DNA of 64,000 nt, from contig JBANDB010000018.1 in the NCBI GenBank assembly GCA_037576215.1, forward strand, positions 1,674,001-1,738,000, given 5' to 3'. The notes beneath the pieces were generated by a model. It made no database searches. It was not told where the DNA came from and saw nothing but the letters and a program-made list of their open reading frames with translations. This document shows positions 11,715 to 23,200 of this stretch, one piece after another (positions within the stretch are counted from its first letter, which is position 1; each line of letters starts with the position of its first letter). Position numbers and translations under genes: made by a program. This DNA comes from Armillaria gallica. Its lineage: Eukaryota; Basidiomycota; Agaricomycetes; Agaricales; Physalacriaceae.

Positions 11715-13375
11715 ATGAACATTCCCTCTGGGGTACCCAAGGCTGTTGGCAATCATGAAGAACATTATCATCGTCACTACCATCGTAGTGGCAGCAGCAA
11801 CTGCCACCTGCATCATTCTAACCCAGAGCGCACTGCTCACAAGCCCCACAGTGGTCCACATGACCATAATCACCATAACAGCGATAGCGGCAGTCGCCCA
11901 CGTCCTGCGTCTACTGCTCCAGTTGCACAACCTATGGAACCCTTGCAACTTTCACAGAATCATTTCACGTATTCCAAGTGCACCGGACGTAAAAAGGCAC
12001 TTTGTGTAGGCTTTACCCTTACAATTGGATTTTTAAGTGCTAACCTTCAGCGACTAGATTGGAATCAATTATCGCGGACAATCCCAGGAGCTTAAAGGAT
12101 GTATTAATGATGCCAGACATATACAGGACTTTTTAATCTGTTGGTTGAATTTATCGTCTTCTTTTCCGACGCTGACCCTGCGACAACTGATCACTGGGGA
12201 TATAAGTCTGAAGATATAGTGATGCTCACCGACGATAGCACCAATCCCCATTCCCAGCCAACCAGGAAGAACATGCTTGATGGAATGCGCTGGCTTGTCA
12301 AGGATGCTCAACCACATGACTCGCTCTTCTTTCACTGTAATGTGACTAAAGACTGGTCATTTCACATGCTCTCTCATTCTTCCCTCTTAGACTCCGGACA
12401 CAGCAGACAGACAAGAGACAAAGACGGAGATGAAGTTGATGGTTATGATGAAGGTCCACTCAATTCCGCCTAGACATTGTAGATTCTGACTGCTCTATTT
12501 CTAGTCATTTTTCCGGTTGACTTTAAGCTCCATGGAGAGATCATCAATGATGTGAAGTCAAAATTTTCTGACTTGTCGTTTTCTTACTTACCATATGCAC
12601 AGGAAATGCACTTGATCATGGTCAAGTCCCTTCCTTCTGGGTGCTGTTTGATGGTAAGTACTTTTTTTTTGAAGAATTGAAACACTAATTCATTTGAACC
12701 CAGGCTCTATTCGATGTAAGCCAGAAAATTGTCAAAGTTTATATGTCAATAGATTATCCTGATCATGTAGTGTTCTCACTCTGGAACTGCTTTTGGTATG
12801 TGTGTCTACTGGTGTCGAAGATTGTGCTTATTCTCTCTGGCCTTAGATTTGCCTTATATAGTAAGAGCATGGCAATGTTACTTATTCTTTCCATGGGCTG
12901 ATTGGCAAGCTCGAAGTATGGTTCTGATGGTCAATTGAAAAGAGAGATGGTATCCAGGAATTCGAGAGCACTCAAATCCTCACCTGCTGATGTGGTACAT
13001 CATATCTCCTTTAGTTGAGCAAAGTGGTGTATAAATTGGCATAGATATTGTGGTCTGCATGTCAAGATGGTCAGAAAAGTGTAGACACATTCATGGGAGG
13101 TGTACAAATGGGCGCTATGAGCTACGTGAGTGATTCGGTTTAGGCTTAGCAAATTTGTCCTCACAGGAGGCACCAGGCCTTCATCTCATCACTCAGGAAG
13201 AACCCCAATCAATCTTATCAACAGCTACTTCGATCAGTCAGGTTAGAAAGTTACACACTCTAACGAATCTCTCCCACTGATGCCTCTACCTTTGATTCAT
13301 CTTCATAGGAAGATTCTACATCCAAAGTATAGTCAGAAACCTCAACTCAGTAGTTCTCATCATATAGTGAGTTTT
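11715..13375 (+). pseudogene. MCA1: Metacaspase (peptidase C14) pseudogene
   Basis: Exons can be read at 11715-12005, 12058-12139, 12190-12336, 12391-12453, 12505-12551, 12603-12653, 12704-12715, 13051-13125, 13177-13241 and from 13309. The N-terminus is His-rich (HYHRHYHRSGSS), as in yeast-type metacaspases. Then come [40 protein letters not shown], the catalytic-His segment [31 protein letters not shown], and a C-terminal SLRKNPNQSYQQLLRSVRK. Most introns are intact and 50-54 bp long. Two faults stand out. The acceptor before 12190 reads TG, not AG. After ALFD (12704-12715) the expected SCHSG catalytic-Cys block is absent, leaving only a garbled stretch near 12816-12850 before DLPYI. It was probably a working gene until recently in evolutionary terms. 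Confidence 0.75.
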
Positions 13376-13959
13376 TCATCTTATCCTGGAGCTCTTCAGT
13401 CAATTTTTTGTAGAATACGAATCTACACCTCATCTTATAAAGGATAATGGTGACTTCAATAACTCGGACATCCTTGTAACACTTCAAATATCTATCATAT
13501 CCAGTCAGCGATGTGTACATTATACAATGAGAATAAAGGCAGCCGAAGTGTTCACAAGCGCAATGTCATTGAATAGCCTGAAGGAAGCTAGGAACAATTC
13601 ATATCGCTTGTTATCCTGTTAGCAGTGTCGCTTCAATAAAAAATTCCAGTTCTGACCCCATGACAAGGTCAATATTCATGTAGAAAACGAAGACAAAACG
13701 AAAATGCAGTACATCTCTGCGGCAACTTAGCTGTGATTCTCACCCAACCAGATGGTTGCATCAGTTTGATTTGAGTGTTGTGTCATTTGGAGAATGAGTA
13801 TCAGCCTTGATGCTATACACGTAGCTGACAAAACCCCCGCAGATCAATGGTACAGTGTCCTCCCTGAGACTATCTTATTCCGAAGAGTCTCATTCCTTGG
13901 GAAGGCACGAACGGTGCTGAGCCAAGGTTGAGTTTCAATGTTTACTAGTCACCCGTCCA
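13376..13959. other. No supported gene
   Basis: This stretch lies downstream of the metacaspase relic. Both strands are rich in stops, and I see no family resemblance or structured repeat. Confidence 0.4.
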
Positions 13960-14590
13960 TCTCTAAGAAACTAGGAGCTTGAAATTGAAGTCAATCAAAG
14001 TAAGCTTGTCAAGCAACACGTCGTGATCACATCGCCCCTCTGGCCGGCTCATGCGTGTTGAGCTCCGATTCCTGAAGGCTTATTTTTTGGATTTCCCTCC
14101 CTCATCCACCATCAATGGAAATGTCTGCTTTGTTTGACCCGGTCTCATGCTCTGTGTAAACTTCCTCAGTGATGGAATATTTGTCTTCAGTAGTTGGAAA
14201 TGATGAAACGCATCCTGTATGGCACCTTTCATGTTCACTTTTCTATCTCGTGTTCTAATGGTATGGTATCTAGAACACTGCGGATTTGAAGATATGTGCC
14301 TCCCTATAATGGGAAATATTGCATATACTCTCTCTGTGGATGCCTATGGGGCTAGGAAGTACATGCACACAACAAAGGTAAGCACAAATGAAATAGAGAG
14401 CCCAGCCAAGCCTTCCTTCCTTGGCAGGATCGCCATTGGTGAAAGTTCCAAGTCAAATGCGTCCATCTGTGTTCTAAATATTTGCTGTACTTACATTCCG
14501 AGGTCACCTTTATGTCCAGCTCCCAAAGTGTTCTTCACTTCATCCTTTGGGATACTTGTTTCGGCCCCCTCTTTGATGATACATCCTAGC
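13960..14590. repeat. R5 and R2 repeat fragments
   Basis: Bases 13960-14110 resemble R5 copy 1. Bases 14150-14590 match the 3' third of R2, with the GATGAAACGCATCCTGTATGG and CTTCCTTCCTTGGCAGG landmarks also found near 4933 and 5140, and further matches near 38930-39250. The R2 piece abuts the F-box pseudogene. No gene is supported. Confidence 0.5.
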
Positions 14591-15330
14591 TACAGGAGGT
14601 CAATTAGGTGGGGAGTCCTCTGGATGAGGTCCTCCGGATCATGGGGACGAGCTTGGGAAACAGATGCCACTCATAACGACTTCAGCGAGATCAGACAGTT
14701 GTCTTGAAGGAGCAGTGACAAGTCCTCAGCCGACTCGGTCTCTAGGTGTTCTAGATCAATCTGAAGACCAACAGTAAGGTATAACGTTGGCCATGACTTG
14801 TAAATTCTGATCCTGCAAACTGTGAGCTTCTTGAAAGTGGGAGGGAGACTTGCTATGAGCCTGAAAACGTCATCCATGGCCCAGAATTCTAATTAGGATA
14901 ACTCGAGCTGTCTGAGGTCGGTTATGGAAGGAAGAATTGTAGTATTGTTAATGTTGGTAGCGCTGATTTTCATGGTATGAGCTTTGGTGGACCACGGAAG
15001 GAGATAAGTAGAGATGTCATCCCATAACCCTTCTATTTTAATGGTGTGGAAGCAGGGCATAGGAGCCTGCCCTTTCGTATCTTCGAGAAATGTGGTCATG
15101 AACCCATAGAGATAAGTACAGTGTGTGAAAGATATGGGGAATGCAGGCTGTGCAGAGGATGGAGGATGCGAGGGAAAGATGTTTGATAGTTGTGATATTG
15201 AGATGTGGGAGAATCTCATCGATGAGCTTGAGAGGGAGTTCTTCGAGGTCTGAGCATTGACACAATGATGATGATGATGATGAAATCCTGTTTATAGTAT
15301 TCACACCCTTTAGGGCATATGTATACATCT
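14590..15330 (-). pseudogene. F-box protein pseudogene
   Basis: This is a paralogue of the F-box gene at 5900-7102. Minus-strand pieces in order are an F-box segment (LEELPLKLIDEILPHLN) near 15250, a frameshift near 15110, then KGQAPMPCF and TMKISATNINNTTILPS (compare KGCTPTPCF and VRISATNLRNTAILPS). An in-frame TAA follows at 14893-14895, then LPPTFKKLTV and LLQDNCLISLKSL near 14700. A last tract near 14600-14660 matches the region after ASVPQ in the intact gene. The frameshift and stop make it inactive. Confidence 0.75.
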
Positions 15331-15540
15331 AGTGGCTTTCTACACTACTTGTAAGGTACTTTATTGGCTGTATTCTACTTTGTTCAGGTTTGTATCTACA
15401 TGTTCCATGTGTCTGTGTGTGCAATGCGAGTGTATGTCTGTACAGGGTGCACGCAGCTTCAGTTTTGAATCTTGGGAGAGATAGTTTGGTGGTCAGTTGG
15501 TGACCTGAAGGCATAGCGCCATGGAGAGTGATGGATGGTA

Positions 15541-15564
15541 TGTGTGTGTGTGGGGGGGGGGGGG
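15541..15564. repeat. TG repeat followed by a 13-G run
   Basis: A short alternating TG tract runs directly into thirteen consecutive G residues (15552-15564). It is low-complexity sequence with no gene association. The surrounding 15331-16060 holds no supported gene. Confidence 0.7.
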
Positions 15565-15683
15565 TCGCAGGTGTTCAGTTTGAAGAGGTGGGGATCGCAT
15601 TTGCCAGTTTGTGGCATTGTCAAAGCACTTGAGGGGAGTGGTGGTACATTAGTACTCATGAATGGCTTATGTTGAGAAAGATT

Positions 15684-15975
15684 GGACTGTCCTCCATGGA
15701 GGAGGTGGGAGGAGAGCATCTGCGAAACACTGTTCCTCCCCCTCACATGCCCGAGGCACAAGTGATTTGTCTTCTCAAGCTACATTCCACAGGGGAGGCT
15801 GTTGGCTCATCTTCAACTTGATGTTTGTGGATTCTTGTCGCTTGAGCATAGCGAGGTGTGAGAGTTAGTTAGGTGTGCATAGATTGAACAGAGAGGGGGG
15901 ACTTTCCTCCACATAGGAGGTGGGAGGAAAAGAGTCTGACAACACTTTTTCCTCCCCCTCTCATGCCCAAAGGCA
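15684..15975. repeat. Pair of ~80-bp direct repeats
   Basis: Segments at about 15684-15760 and 15896-15975 share GGAGGTGGGAGGA, then CACTGTTCCTCCCCCTCACATGCCC in similar form, then GGCACA. They are about 215 bp apart. A purine-rich GGAGGTGGGAGGA faces a TTCCTCCCCCTC in each unit, so each could fold locally. No coding frame is evident. Confidence 0.5.
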
Positions 15976-16059
15976 CAGATCCATGCGGTTGGCTTGGGCT
16001 ACATTCTAGAACGTTGACACAACTTGGACAGAAGGAGGAGTTGGGAGACATTTTGTTCA

Positions 16060-16930
16060 GAACAATAGCTGCCATCGCTTTGTCCTTGCATAATAATCGA
16101 AAACCAAAGAGCACTGGTACACAGTGCAGGGGCCAGCAGCTTGATTAATGATGATGTCTGACAAATCCAGAGTAAACTGGTGGCTTCTCTCACTAGGGTC
16201 ACTTTCCACTTAAATTGTACCGGTACATATTCAAGCCAATATGCTTTGAGGCCAGGCCAGGAAATATGGAGTGCCCAATTTGATGAAGGTCAAAACATGA
16301 AAAGAAGAGGGAATGCGCTGGGAGCGTTGGGTGCAGCCCGCATCCTGACAGTCACGTGCACGTTTCGGCAACCTTTCCATAGCTCTCCGCTTGTTCGTAG
16401 CTTACCCTTGCACTATACCACCCATTTGCCTAGTGAACCCTGCGATATGGTTCCAGTGCCTGAGACATTGGTCTGACCACCCAAAAAAAGTGATGCAAAT
16501 AGCAACGCATCTTTTCCCCTGACCGCCGTGATCCTCAACACATAGTATCACTCATCACGCATTGCTCCACACAAATTCCATCTGAATGCAAGATGTCAAT
16601 GAGGACTGACCTTACTGCATTGGCTACTTTGCAGGTCAATTAATAGAATGGTTCTCTCAGCACTGGTGCTGGCATTTCTGTCAAGGAAGAACTTCAAATC
16701 TGGTTTTCATTGGTACGAAAGCCGCCTGCTAGAACTGCGGTTGTCCTTATCCTGGCTGTATATTTTCAAATCCTGCATAGCCCCAGCATATACCACCCCA
16801 CTGCGACTTATACTTGGCATAGGTGAAATACTTACCTTCTCTGTGGTACACGCAATCTTCCTTGTACGCTGATACTGTTTTACATAATAGCAACTTCCCT
16901 AATTCTCTATGCTAGCTGTGTATTGTATTC
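16060..16930. repeat. Dispersed repeat R1, copy D (internally deleted)
   Basis: Shared landmarks with the other R1 copies include TTCAGAACAATAGCTGCCATC, AAAAGTGATGCAAATAGCAACGC, CAATGAGGACTGACCTTAC, TTTTCATTGGTACGAAAG and CTAATTCTCTATGCTAGCT. The part corresponding to 46010-46400 in copy C is missing. No branching-enzyme coding sequence can be read at its end. Confidence 0.55.
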
Positions 16931-17568
16931 GTTTATAGTGGAATGAAGGAAGGATATCTGATGGCAGCACTTGGGGAGCACTGTGTGCATTCCCATCTGA
17001 GTCAGTCCGGCTAGCCAGACAAAATTGACAAACAGACCTTGGCTGTGGTGGGCACTGGTGGCACTGCCAAGAAGTTCAATTTTCCTCACTGCTGGATGTG
17101 ATAGAAGGTTTGCCTGCCTTGGTTCCTTCCTCTAATATGGCTGCTTCATTGCATACAGCCCTGCCAATAGCAGTGTGGGATACCCGGTGTTGGCGCCATC
17201 TCGAACATCACACTATCACACCAGGGAAAGTGGTCCACAGCACAATCACGGTCACCAGACAAAGAGCAACAGCCTCAATGTTGAATGTCTGAACATTGAA
17301 CGTTGAACCCTCTGACTGGAGTATAAGTCCACCAAGGACCTTGTCTTCCTCACGTAGATATATTGGCAACCGCATGATCATTGACAACACCAAGAGAACA
17401 CCGCATTTGGCTCCCTTTGTTCAAGCCCGATCAACATCCGCTATTCTTATCCCTTCGCTATCCCCTCCTATATCTACAGCATTATGTCCTGAAAGGTGCT
17501 GAGCGCCTATATGAATGCAAAGTGCTACACACTAAACACCACACAAACACTCAGTAATTGCAGTTCGA

Positions 17569-18440
17569 GGGGGGGTGTGTTATACCAGGTTACGATGCTT
17601 TGTACTGTAGTTTACAAGTTCCAGGTGTGATGAATATGATTTGTATAAAGAATATATTGCGGTGTCCACTCTAAGTTCGACGTGTTACTGAACACAAACT
17701 TAAACTGATACAGAATAACTGCCTGGTGCAGGTTCTGAACTCATGCTGGCTGCCTGGTGCAGTTTCAATACTGATACTTTGCGCCTGGTTGCAACTTAAA
17801 ACACACTGACTGGTTCTGAACTGTTTCTTGGGTCTGACTTTCTGTTTCTAGCTTAAATACTGTTTGCTTGCTTATCGGTTCTTGCACACATGGAGTGACC
17901 AGGTCACAAACTTTCTATTCCAGGTGAGTCTACGACTCGAAGCTCTTAACCAATAAAACCCGTACTATTCGCCTGGTAGCGTTCCGGGGGTCAGAAACCT
18001 GATCCCCCACTAGATACATGACCTGTATTTATACTAGTCTACTGGTACACTATTACTAATCCTTTTTAGTACTGACTAATATACTTGCTGACCCAGCCTG
18101 GTGAGGATAAACACTCTACCTGGCAGATATTATCTCATCCACGGCTACCAGGTCAATCGATCACTTGCAAAATCTGGAGATCACATATCGGTGCCTGCCA
18201 GGAAGCCGAATCTGGCTGTACCAGGTGGACTGGACTATCGGCTACCGGGTAGAATCCCCGTGCTTCGTTCTTGGTTTTTACATGTCTTGCTTATGATTCC
18301 TGGGGAACCTTCTGGTTGCTAGTGGTACTTACTGCTGGTTTCTTACTTATTGTATGTAGATAAACTTGCTTGAATTAAATTACAGGGAACTTTATACGTG
18401 ATTTTCAGAGGTGTATGCCAGGCAGGCATATCAGTCCTCA
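17569..18440 (+). mobile_element. LTR-like relic with polypurine tract and dense CCWGG sites
   Basis: A seven-G run at 17569-17575 is followed directly by TGTGTTATACC, the arrangement expected of a polypurine tract and a 3' LTR start. The following ~860 bp contain about fifteen CCTGG/CCAGG sites, far above random expectation. They also contain a hairpin at about 17986-18008 (GGGGGTCAG opposite CTGATCCCCC). A possible end is TCCTCACA near 18440, but I cannot pair it with a second LTR. The upstream 17100-17568 may be internal sequence but gives no recognisable domain. Confidence 0.35.
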
Positions 18441-18794
18441 CAAGTTCCGATGCATAACGCGCAATGTTACTGGTCCAATCACAGCGCCAAAAACTTTCTC
18501 ATTCTGCGGTTGTACTGGTGTACTGACCCTCTGATTCGGCAGCTTCATTGAATCAGAAGGTTACTATTGTGGCTGTAGAGGGGGTTGCTTCAGCGTGGAA
18601 GCTGCGAATCCTTCACAATTGATGGTCTGTGCTGTTGTTTTACATGATACGATTTTATGGCTGTGCGACTGCTGTTGTATTCCCCAGAATAAAAGACACT
18701 ACCTCACTCCCAAATTCATACAGAGAGCCACTGGTCGTCTAAATCTCAGCCTCAGCCACAGTTCCTAGGTCATACTACTGAGTTGAACGAAACC

Positions 18795-20245
18795 ATGAAC
18801 GAAATTGTCTACTCTGGATTAATCCTCTTTGTGAGTACCCTATTCCTCTGGTTCTTTTTTTCAAGTTGACGAATGCTACACCTATTTCAACAGAATATGG
18901 GGCAATGGCTCTGGCAACGAAAGACGGCTCCTGATTTACTGGATTTCCCACTGTTCAGTGATGATGTGAGTAAATAAATACTGAGCTTCCGAGAAACTGT
19001 TCGAACTTCGAAGCAGGATCTATCTTCAGAGAAGGCGGATATTATGCCTGAACAGCTCGAGAAGCGGCTAATTCATTTTGAGAAAGAAAATATCGCAATA
19101 CCGGAACTTGATACCGAGGCGACTTCAACAAAGGAAGGGCGTAAAGGAGATGATGTTTCTCGAAGGACGCATCAATGCCTCTACGACAAGATCCTCTACC
19201 ACATCACGCTAAGACTCCAGTACACACATAGTGTAAACCCGCCACCGTCTGTGGAAGATATCAGTTCTGTCAATACGAAGGTCAGCGAACTATTGCCCTA
19301 CTAGTCCAATGCTGACGTATGAATATGTAGCCACTTTGGACTATCGAACGCTCCAGGTTCTGGGCCGTTCTAATTGGCATCGACGCATATCAATCTTATC
19401 CATTACGAGGCTGCGTATCAGACGCCTTACTGGTGGAAAAATACTTGAAGGAGGAAATTGGCACACCTCAAGACCGCATACAGCTTCTCCTTGGATCGCA
19501 AGGCGCCCCGTCCGAAGACCCATCGTTTCCGTCCCGTACCAATATTGTCAATATGCTTCTCAGTCTCATTGATAATCCTCAAATAGAAGTCAGGGATAAC
19601 ATCATCATCTACTTCTCCGGGCATGGTTCCGGATACTCCCCAAATGATTATCACTTTGGCAATGCGGAGGATAGCCATAGTCTTAGCAGTGTGGATGATT
19701 CCATTGAAGCCACCTGTCCCATCGACCGAGATGCTATCGACAGCAGTGGCTTGCGAGTTCCCGATATCAGCGACCGGGAGATCAACTCCATCTTCCAGCA
19801 GATATCTCGCAGCAAAGGGCACCGAATCACTTTCTTCCTAGATTCCTGCCATTCTGGTACCTATGTTCGGTGTTTCTCAGAGCCCGGTACACGTACTGTC
19901 CCACCCCCACCGCGCGTGTCTCTCAGGAGGATGCTCCATGTGGCGGATGAGAATCTAAGCCGATATCCTTCGTACAAGTCGATTTTTGACAGTGATTGGA
20001 GACCGGACATGTCTTCCCATGTCATTCTTGCTGCGTGCAAGGAGTATCAGCTTGCGAGAGAGGTGGAAAGCGAGACGGGGTATAATGGGATTTTCACTCG
20101 GGTGGTTATTGATGCTCTGAGATCGGGGAATCTGAGCGAGGAGTCAACGTATATTGATCTCCTCTGTTCACTTCCAGTAAGGCGCGGACAGACACCAGTT
20201 GTTGCTGGGAAAAACAAGAGTGATCGTCTCTGGTTTAAGAACTAG
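18795..20245 (+). CDS. Caspase-domain protein (peptidase C14 / metacaspase-like)
   Basis: Four exons, 18795-18830, 18894-18965, 19017-19280 and 19331-20245, give 428 residues. All three introns (63, 51 and 50 bp) fall between codons; donors are GTGAGT, GTGAGT and GTCAGC. Residues 125 onward form a caspase fold: FWAVLIGIDAY, then RGCVSDA, catalytic His 222 in FSGHGSG, catalytic Cys 297 in LDSCHSG, and LAACKEYQLA. Both catalytic residues are present, so it is predicted to be a cysteine peptidase, probably cleaving after basic residues as metacaspases do. The first 124 residues are charged and unlike metacaspase prodomains, with no His/Gln-rich tract. A TATA-like AATAAAAG lies about 105 bp upstream. 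It is distinct from the broken metacaspase at 11715. Confidence 0.82.
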
Positions 20246-20970
20246 GTGGAATTGATGGCATTGCATTCAGCTTTTTGGTTGGTAGATAGCCAGGATTTAA
20301 TCGTTCTCGTATATAACCTCCTGTGGTAATTCGTTATAAAAGCTGCGGAATGGTATTGTGTACACATACCCTTACGTTCTCAGGTGCCGCAGAATTACTA
20401 CTGCCCACCGACTTTCAGTACGACGGTGGCGCTGAGGTTATAAACATGTTTCAGAGATCTTCGTGCGTTGCACGTGGTATTCCTTCACTCAAGGTATCAA
20501 GGGTGATATATTCGCTCCGCTGATGTAAGGTGTCATTACAGGATACAGGGCTAGAGAGGCGAAGACACCGAAGTCATTCTAATAGGCGGGAATGACCGAC
20601 TTACTGCAGTCGCGAATAATGTTCCTCATTATTCATAGCCACTGTAGTATCAGAAAATAAAGGAAGAGGAACGTTCGATGTTGTTTAAAACTCACCCTTA
20701 GCTCAGCGCCGTGCGCCGCCTTGTCCTTGTTTTTATTGGCTATCCAGATGTCACATAAACCATGGCTTCAGTATACATGTTACCAGGAAGATGACGCTGT
20801 AAGTTTCAAGTCAGACTTCCAATCATGGTGCACCCGGGCTCGTGACGAAAAATAACTTGCCATTTGTGCGTGTAGTCAACATCACTAACGCTGATGTTTT
20901 TGGGGGGGAGCGGGCAGAACCTCGATGAGCAGAAACACAGCCGGACGTTGTGTGGGTCACGTCTCGCGGG

Positions 20971-20977
20971 ATATAAG
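20971..20977 (+). promoter_or_regulatory. TATA-like box before the small candidate gene
   Basis: ATATAAG lies about 50 bp upstream of the ATG at 21024. The spacing is plausible for a fungal core promoter, but nothing else supports transcription. Confidence 0.3.
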
Positions 20978-21023
20978 AGGATGTGCCCTCATCATTACCA
21001 GCAGCCCACGAAGTCTACGTAAA

Positions 21024-21223
21024 ATGGATATAGACCCCGCTCTGCTTCTGCGACGACTCGTCTTGATACGAGACTTGGCAGGAAGGTGAATGGCAGCGTT
21101 TCCCATATTCACTTGATACTTGTTGCTAGAACTAGAACAAGTTTCAGAAGAGGAGACAACGGAAGGTTTGTAAACCTACCTTGGTGTAAAATCCTCGCTC
21201 ATACTCACTGCGCCGGCGTTTGA
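21024..21223 (+). CDS. Candidate 49-residue protein, function unknown
   Basis: Exons 21024-21085 and 21136-21223 join across a 50-bp GTGAAT...CTAG intron in phase 2 to give 49 residues ending HCAGV. The intron length fits this genome, and a TATA-like box sits about 50 bp upstream. The last four residues have a Cys at the CaaX position, but CAGV is an unusual CaaX. I see no family resemblance. This may be chance. Confidence 0.2.
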
Positions 21224-21839
21224 AGGTTCCGCGTCTACCTCACTATTATCCCCGTCTCTACAAAGGGCTCGCAGGAGTATTGACCTGCCGTGGTATTGTC
21301 AGCTACGGGAATGATGTTCAAGCGGATGCCCGTACCTCTCCAAACAACGGGACACTCGTGTGGTGATCGGGTTCAGTGAGAGTCGATGCAGAGATGTACT
21401 GTATTTTCTTTTCTCATCCGCATCGTCTTCGTTTTCTGGTGGTGCCGCATTCCTACTCACCTTGTCGCGGGTCGGAACCGAAATTGTCGATGGAAGCAAT
21501 AGTGCTAAGAGGTGAACAAGCAATAAGAATTGTTCATAGACTTACCCCTTCAGCGAGCGATCCTCCGTGAAGCGTGAACGGACGCGCTGTTTATTTCGAA
21601 ATCTGGGCCGGTAGACATGTTCGGCACAGCAGTTGTGAGTAAGACCCGCGTTCCTTCGACCAAAGCCAAGTAGCCCTGCCCATATCATGTGAGCAGCGAG
21701 ATAATGTCCTTGATTCACAGGATTCCGGAATAGAGATGAACGAGAATGATGTAGGAGGTTGGTGGTGGTCAGAGGGAAAGATGCACCGAAGAGTTTACCG
21801 ACACATTTTTGCGCGGAATTAAGCCTGTTTTGGTATCCG

Positions 21840-21960
21840 CGCAGGCTCATTGCGTGCCAAAAATAGCGGTGATCGCGTGGCCCATCGGGCCGGCTCGTGG
21901 GCGACGATTTCGGAATGTTTCTTTTTCTTCATCATCGACATCGTCCGTGCAGCAAAGAAC
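21840..21960. repeat. Dispersed repeat R5, copy 3
   Basis: TGCCAAAAATAGCGGTGATC and GCGTGGCCCATCGGGCCGGCT match the copy near 24400 and more weakly those near 2940 and 14020. As in copy 1, it adjoins MYND-gene sequence. Confidence 0.55.
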
Positions 21961-22068
21961 TCTGTTGTAATGCACACCTCTGTTCAAGCGAGCCGTAGTT
22001 CTCTCATGTGCGCGCGAGTTCCTGTCACAGTCACTAAGTTCTGTTTTGAACAGCCCCAGAACATCTAG

Positions 22069-23200
22069 TTGAATTTGAGAATGGGAGGCGTGGATATACG
22101 CGGGGCAGTTTACCTTTTGGTACGTGGAATACGCCTTGTTCCATCCGACTTGATTATGACCCCGATCCCAGCGCCGATTGCTGCAAAGGATTATCTCAAG
22201 ACGTCCATCACACTCGGACTCAGGCGGGACTCTCGCTTTACCTGTCCCCGATGTATACCGAATCAGCTCCTTGCACTCCTCCGAGTCATCTCGCACCCGC
22301 ACATGCAGACAAGCAAGATAAATAGTAGCATAAATACGACAATGCTCCTATGCTAAATTTGATACCTTTCTTTTTGTGGCCTGCTTTCCAATCTTTTCGT
22401 TGACATGACTCAGAGCAATATTGGACGTTTTGACACCGGGAACAGCGTTGTATACGACTTTTGGATACTCGCCAGCACTTGATAAGTTGTTTCATGTCAA
22501 AAGAAAATCGAAAAGCTCACTATGAAGCAGAAGTCTCGTGGATCGTCACAGTCCTTCCTAGCGTAGAAATGGTATCCGGTGTATATTTCCAATGCTTAAC
22601 AGTTTCCGACAATGCCCTCTGAATATTGTTCGGTGTTGACGATGATGACGAGGATCATGTGAAGATCGGAATGTTGTAGGTTGATGTCTATGAAATCTAT
22701 GGCGATGAGAATGGAGATCGAAAGGAGATAACGTGCAAGTGGTACATGCACTCGACTGAGCTTAGTAGGGACCTGGCTCATAATATCACAAGTAAGCTGT
22801 ACGCTCTCTCTGTGTATTATCGCCTCCGCTAGACTCGGTGACCTGCACAAGATCATCATGAATAAAAGAATGGTATTGCTGAGGATGTCGGAATCAGAAT
22901 AATCATAGCTGTCTTCCAACAAAGTGTTAAAACAGTGTTTTGCGATCTCTTTTGGGTTCGTTTCCAAAATGCCTGTAATGTTTCGCAATGTTTCCTCAAA
23001 GTGTAGGCTTGTAATAGACAGCAGGTAGCTGAGATGGCGAACGGCGGCATGGCAGCGAGAGCGGCATGACTCCTGCTAGAGTTCCACAAGGGCGGGAAGA
23101 AGTGCTGGATCCATAGATATGATCCTGTAGTATGAATTCTCGAGCTCGAAGAGGGGCGCAGACAAGTGGCGGTTGTAGTCATGGTATCTGTTAAATCGAA
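22069..23200 (-). pseudogene. MYND zinc-finger protein pseudogene
   Basis: Reading the minus strand from about 23200, one frame runs HDYNRHLSAPLFELE, MDPALLPALVEL, TAG (23078-23076), QESCRSRCHAAVRHLSYLLS, a Leu-rich helical region, VGNC, TAA (22598-22596), ALEIYTGYHFYARKDCDDPRDFC. The next exon gives CWRVSKSRIQRCSRCQNVQYCSESCQRKDWKAGHKK, the Cys/His pattern of a MYND finger, a protein-interaction zinc module. Downstream exons near 22240-22290 and 22090-22210 follow with GTATCA and GTAAAG donors. Two in-frame stops in otherwise well-preserved sequence make it a recent pseudogene, unless those stops are sequencing errors. Only the tail of this gene has relatives at 3290, 29880 and 35560. Confidence 0.65.

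Larger units (their letters stand above)
20246..21839. other. Intergenic, one weak small-gene candidate
   Basis: The stretch holds a short AATAATG/CATTATT stem near 20615 and the candidate small gene at 21024-21223. The rest gives no coding frame or repeat match that I can support. Confidence 0.4.
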
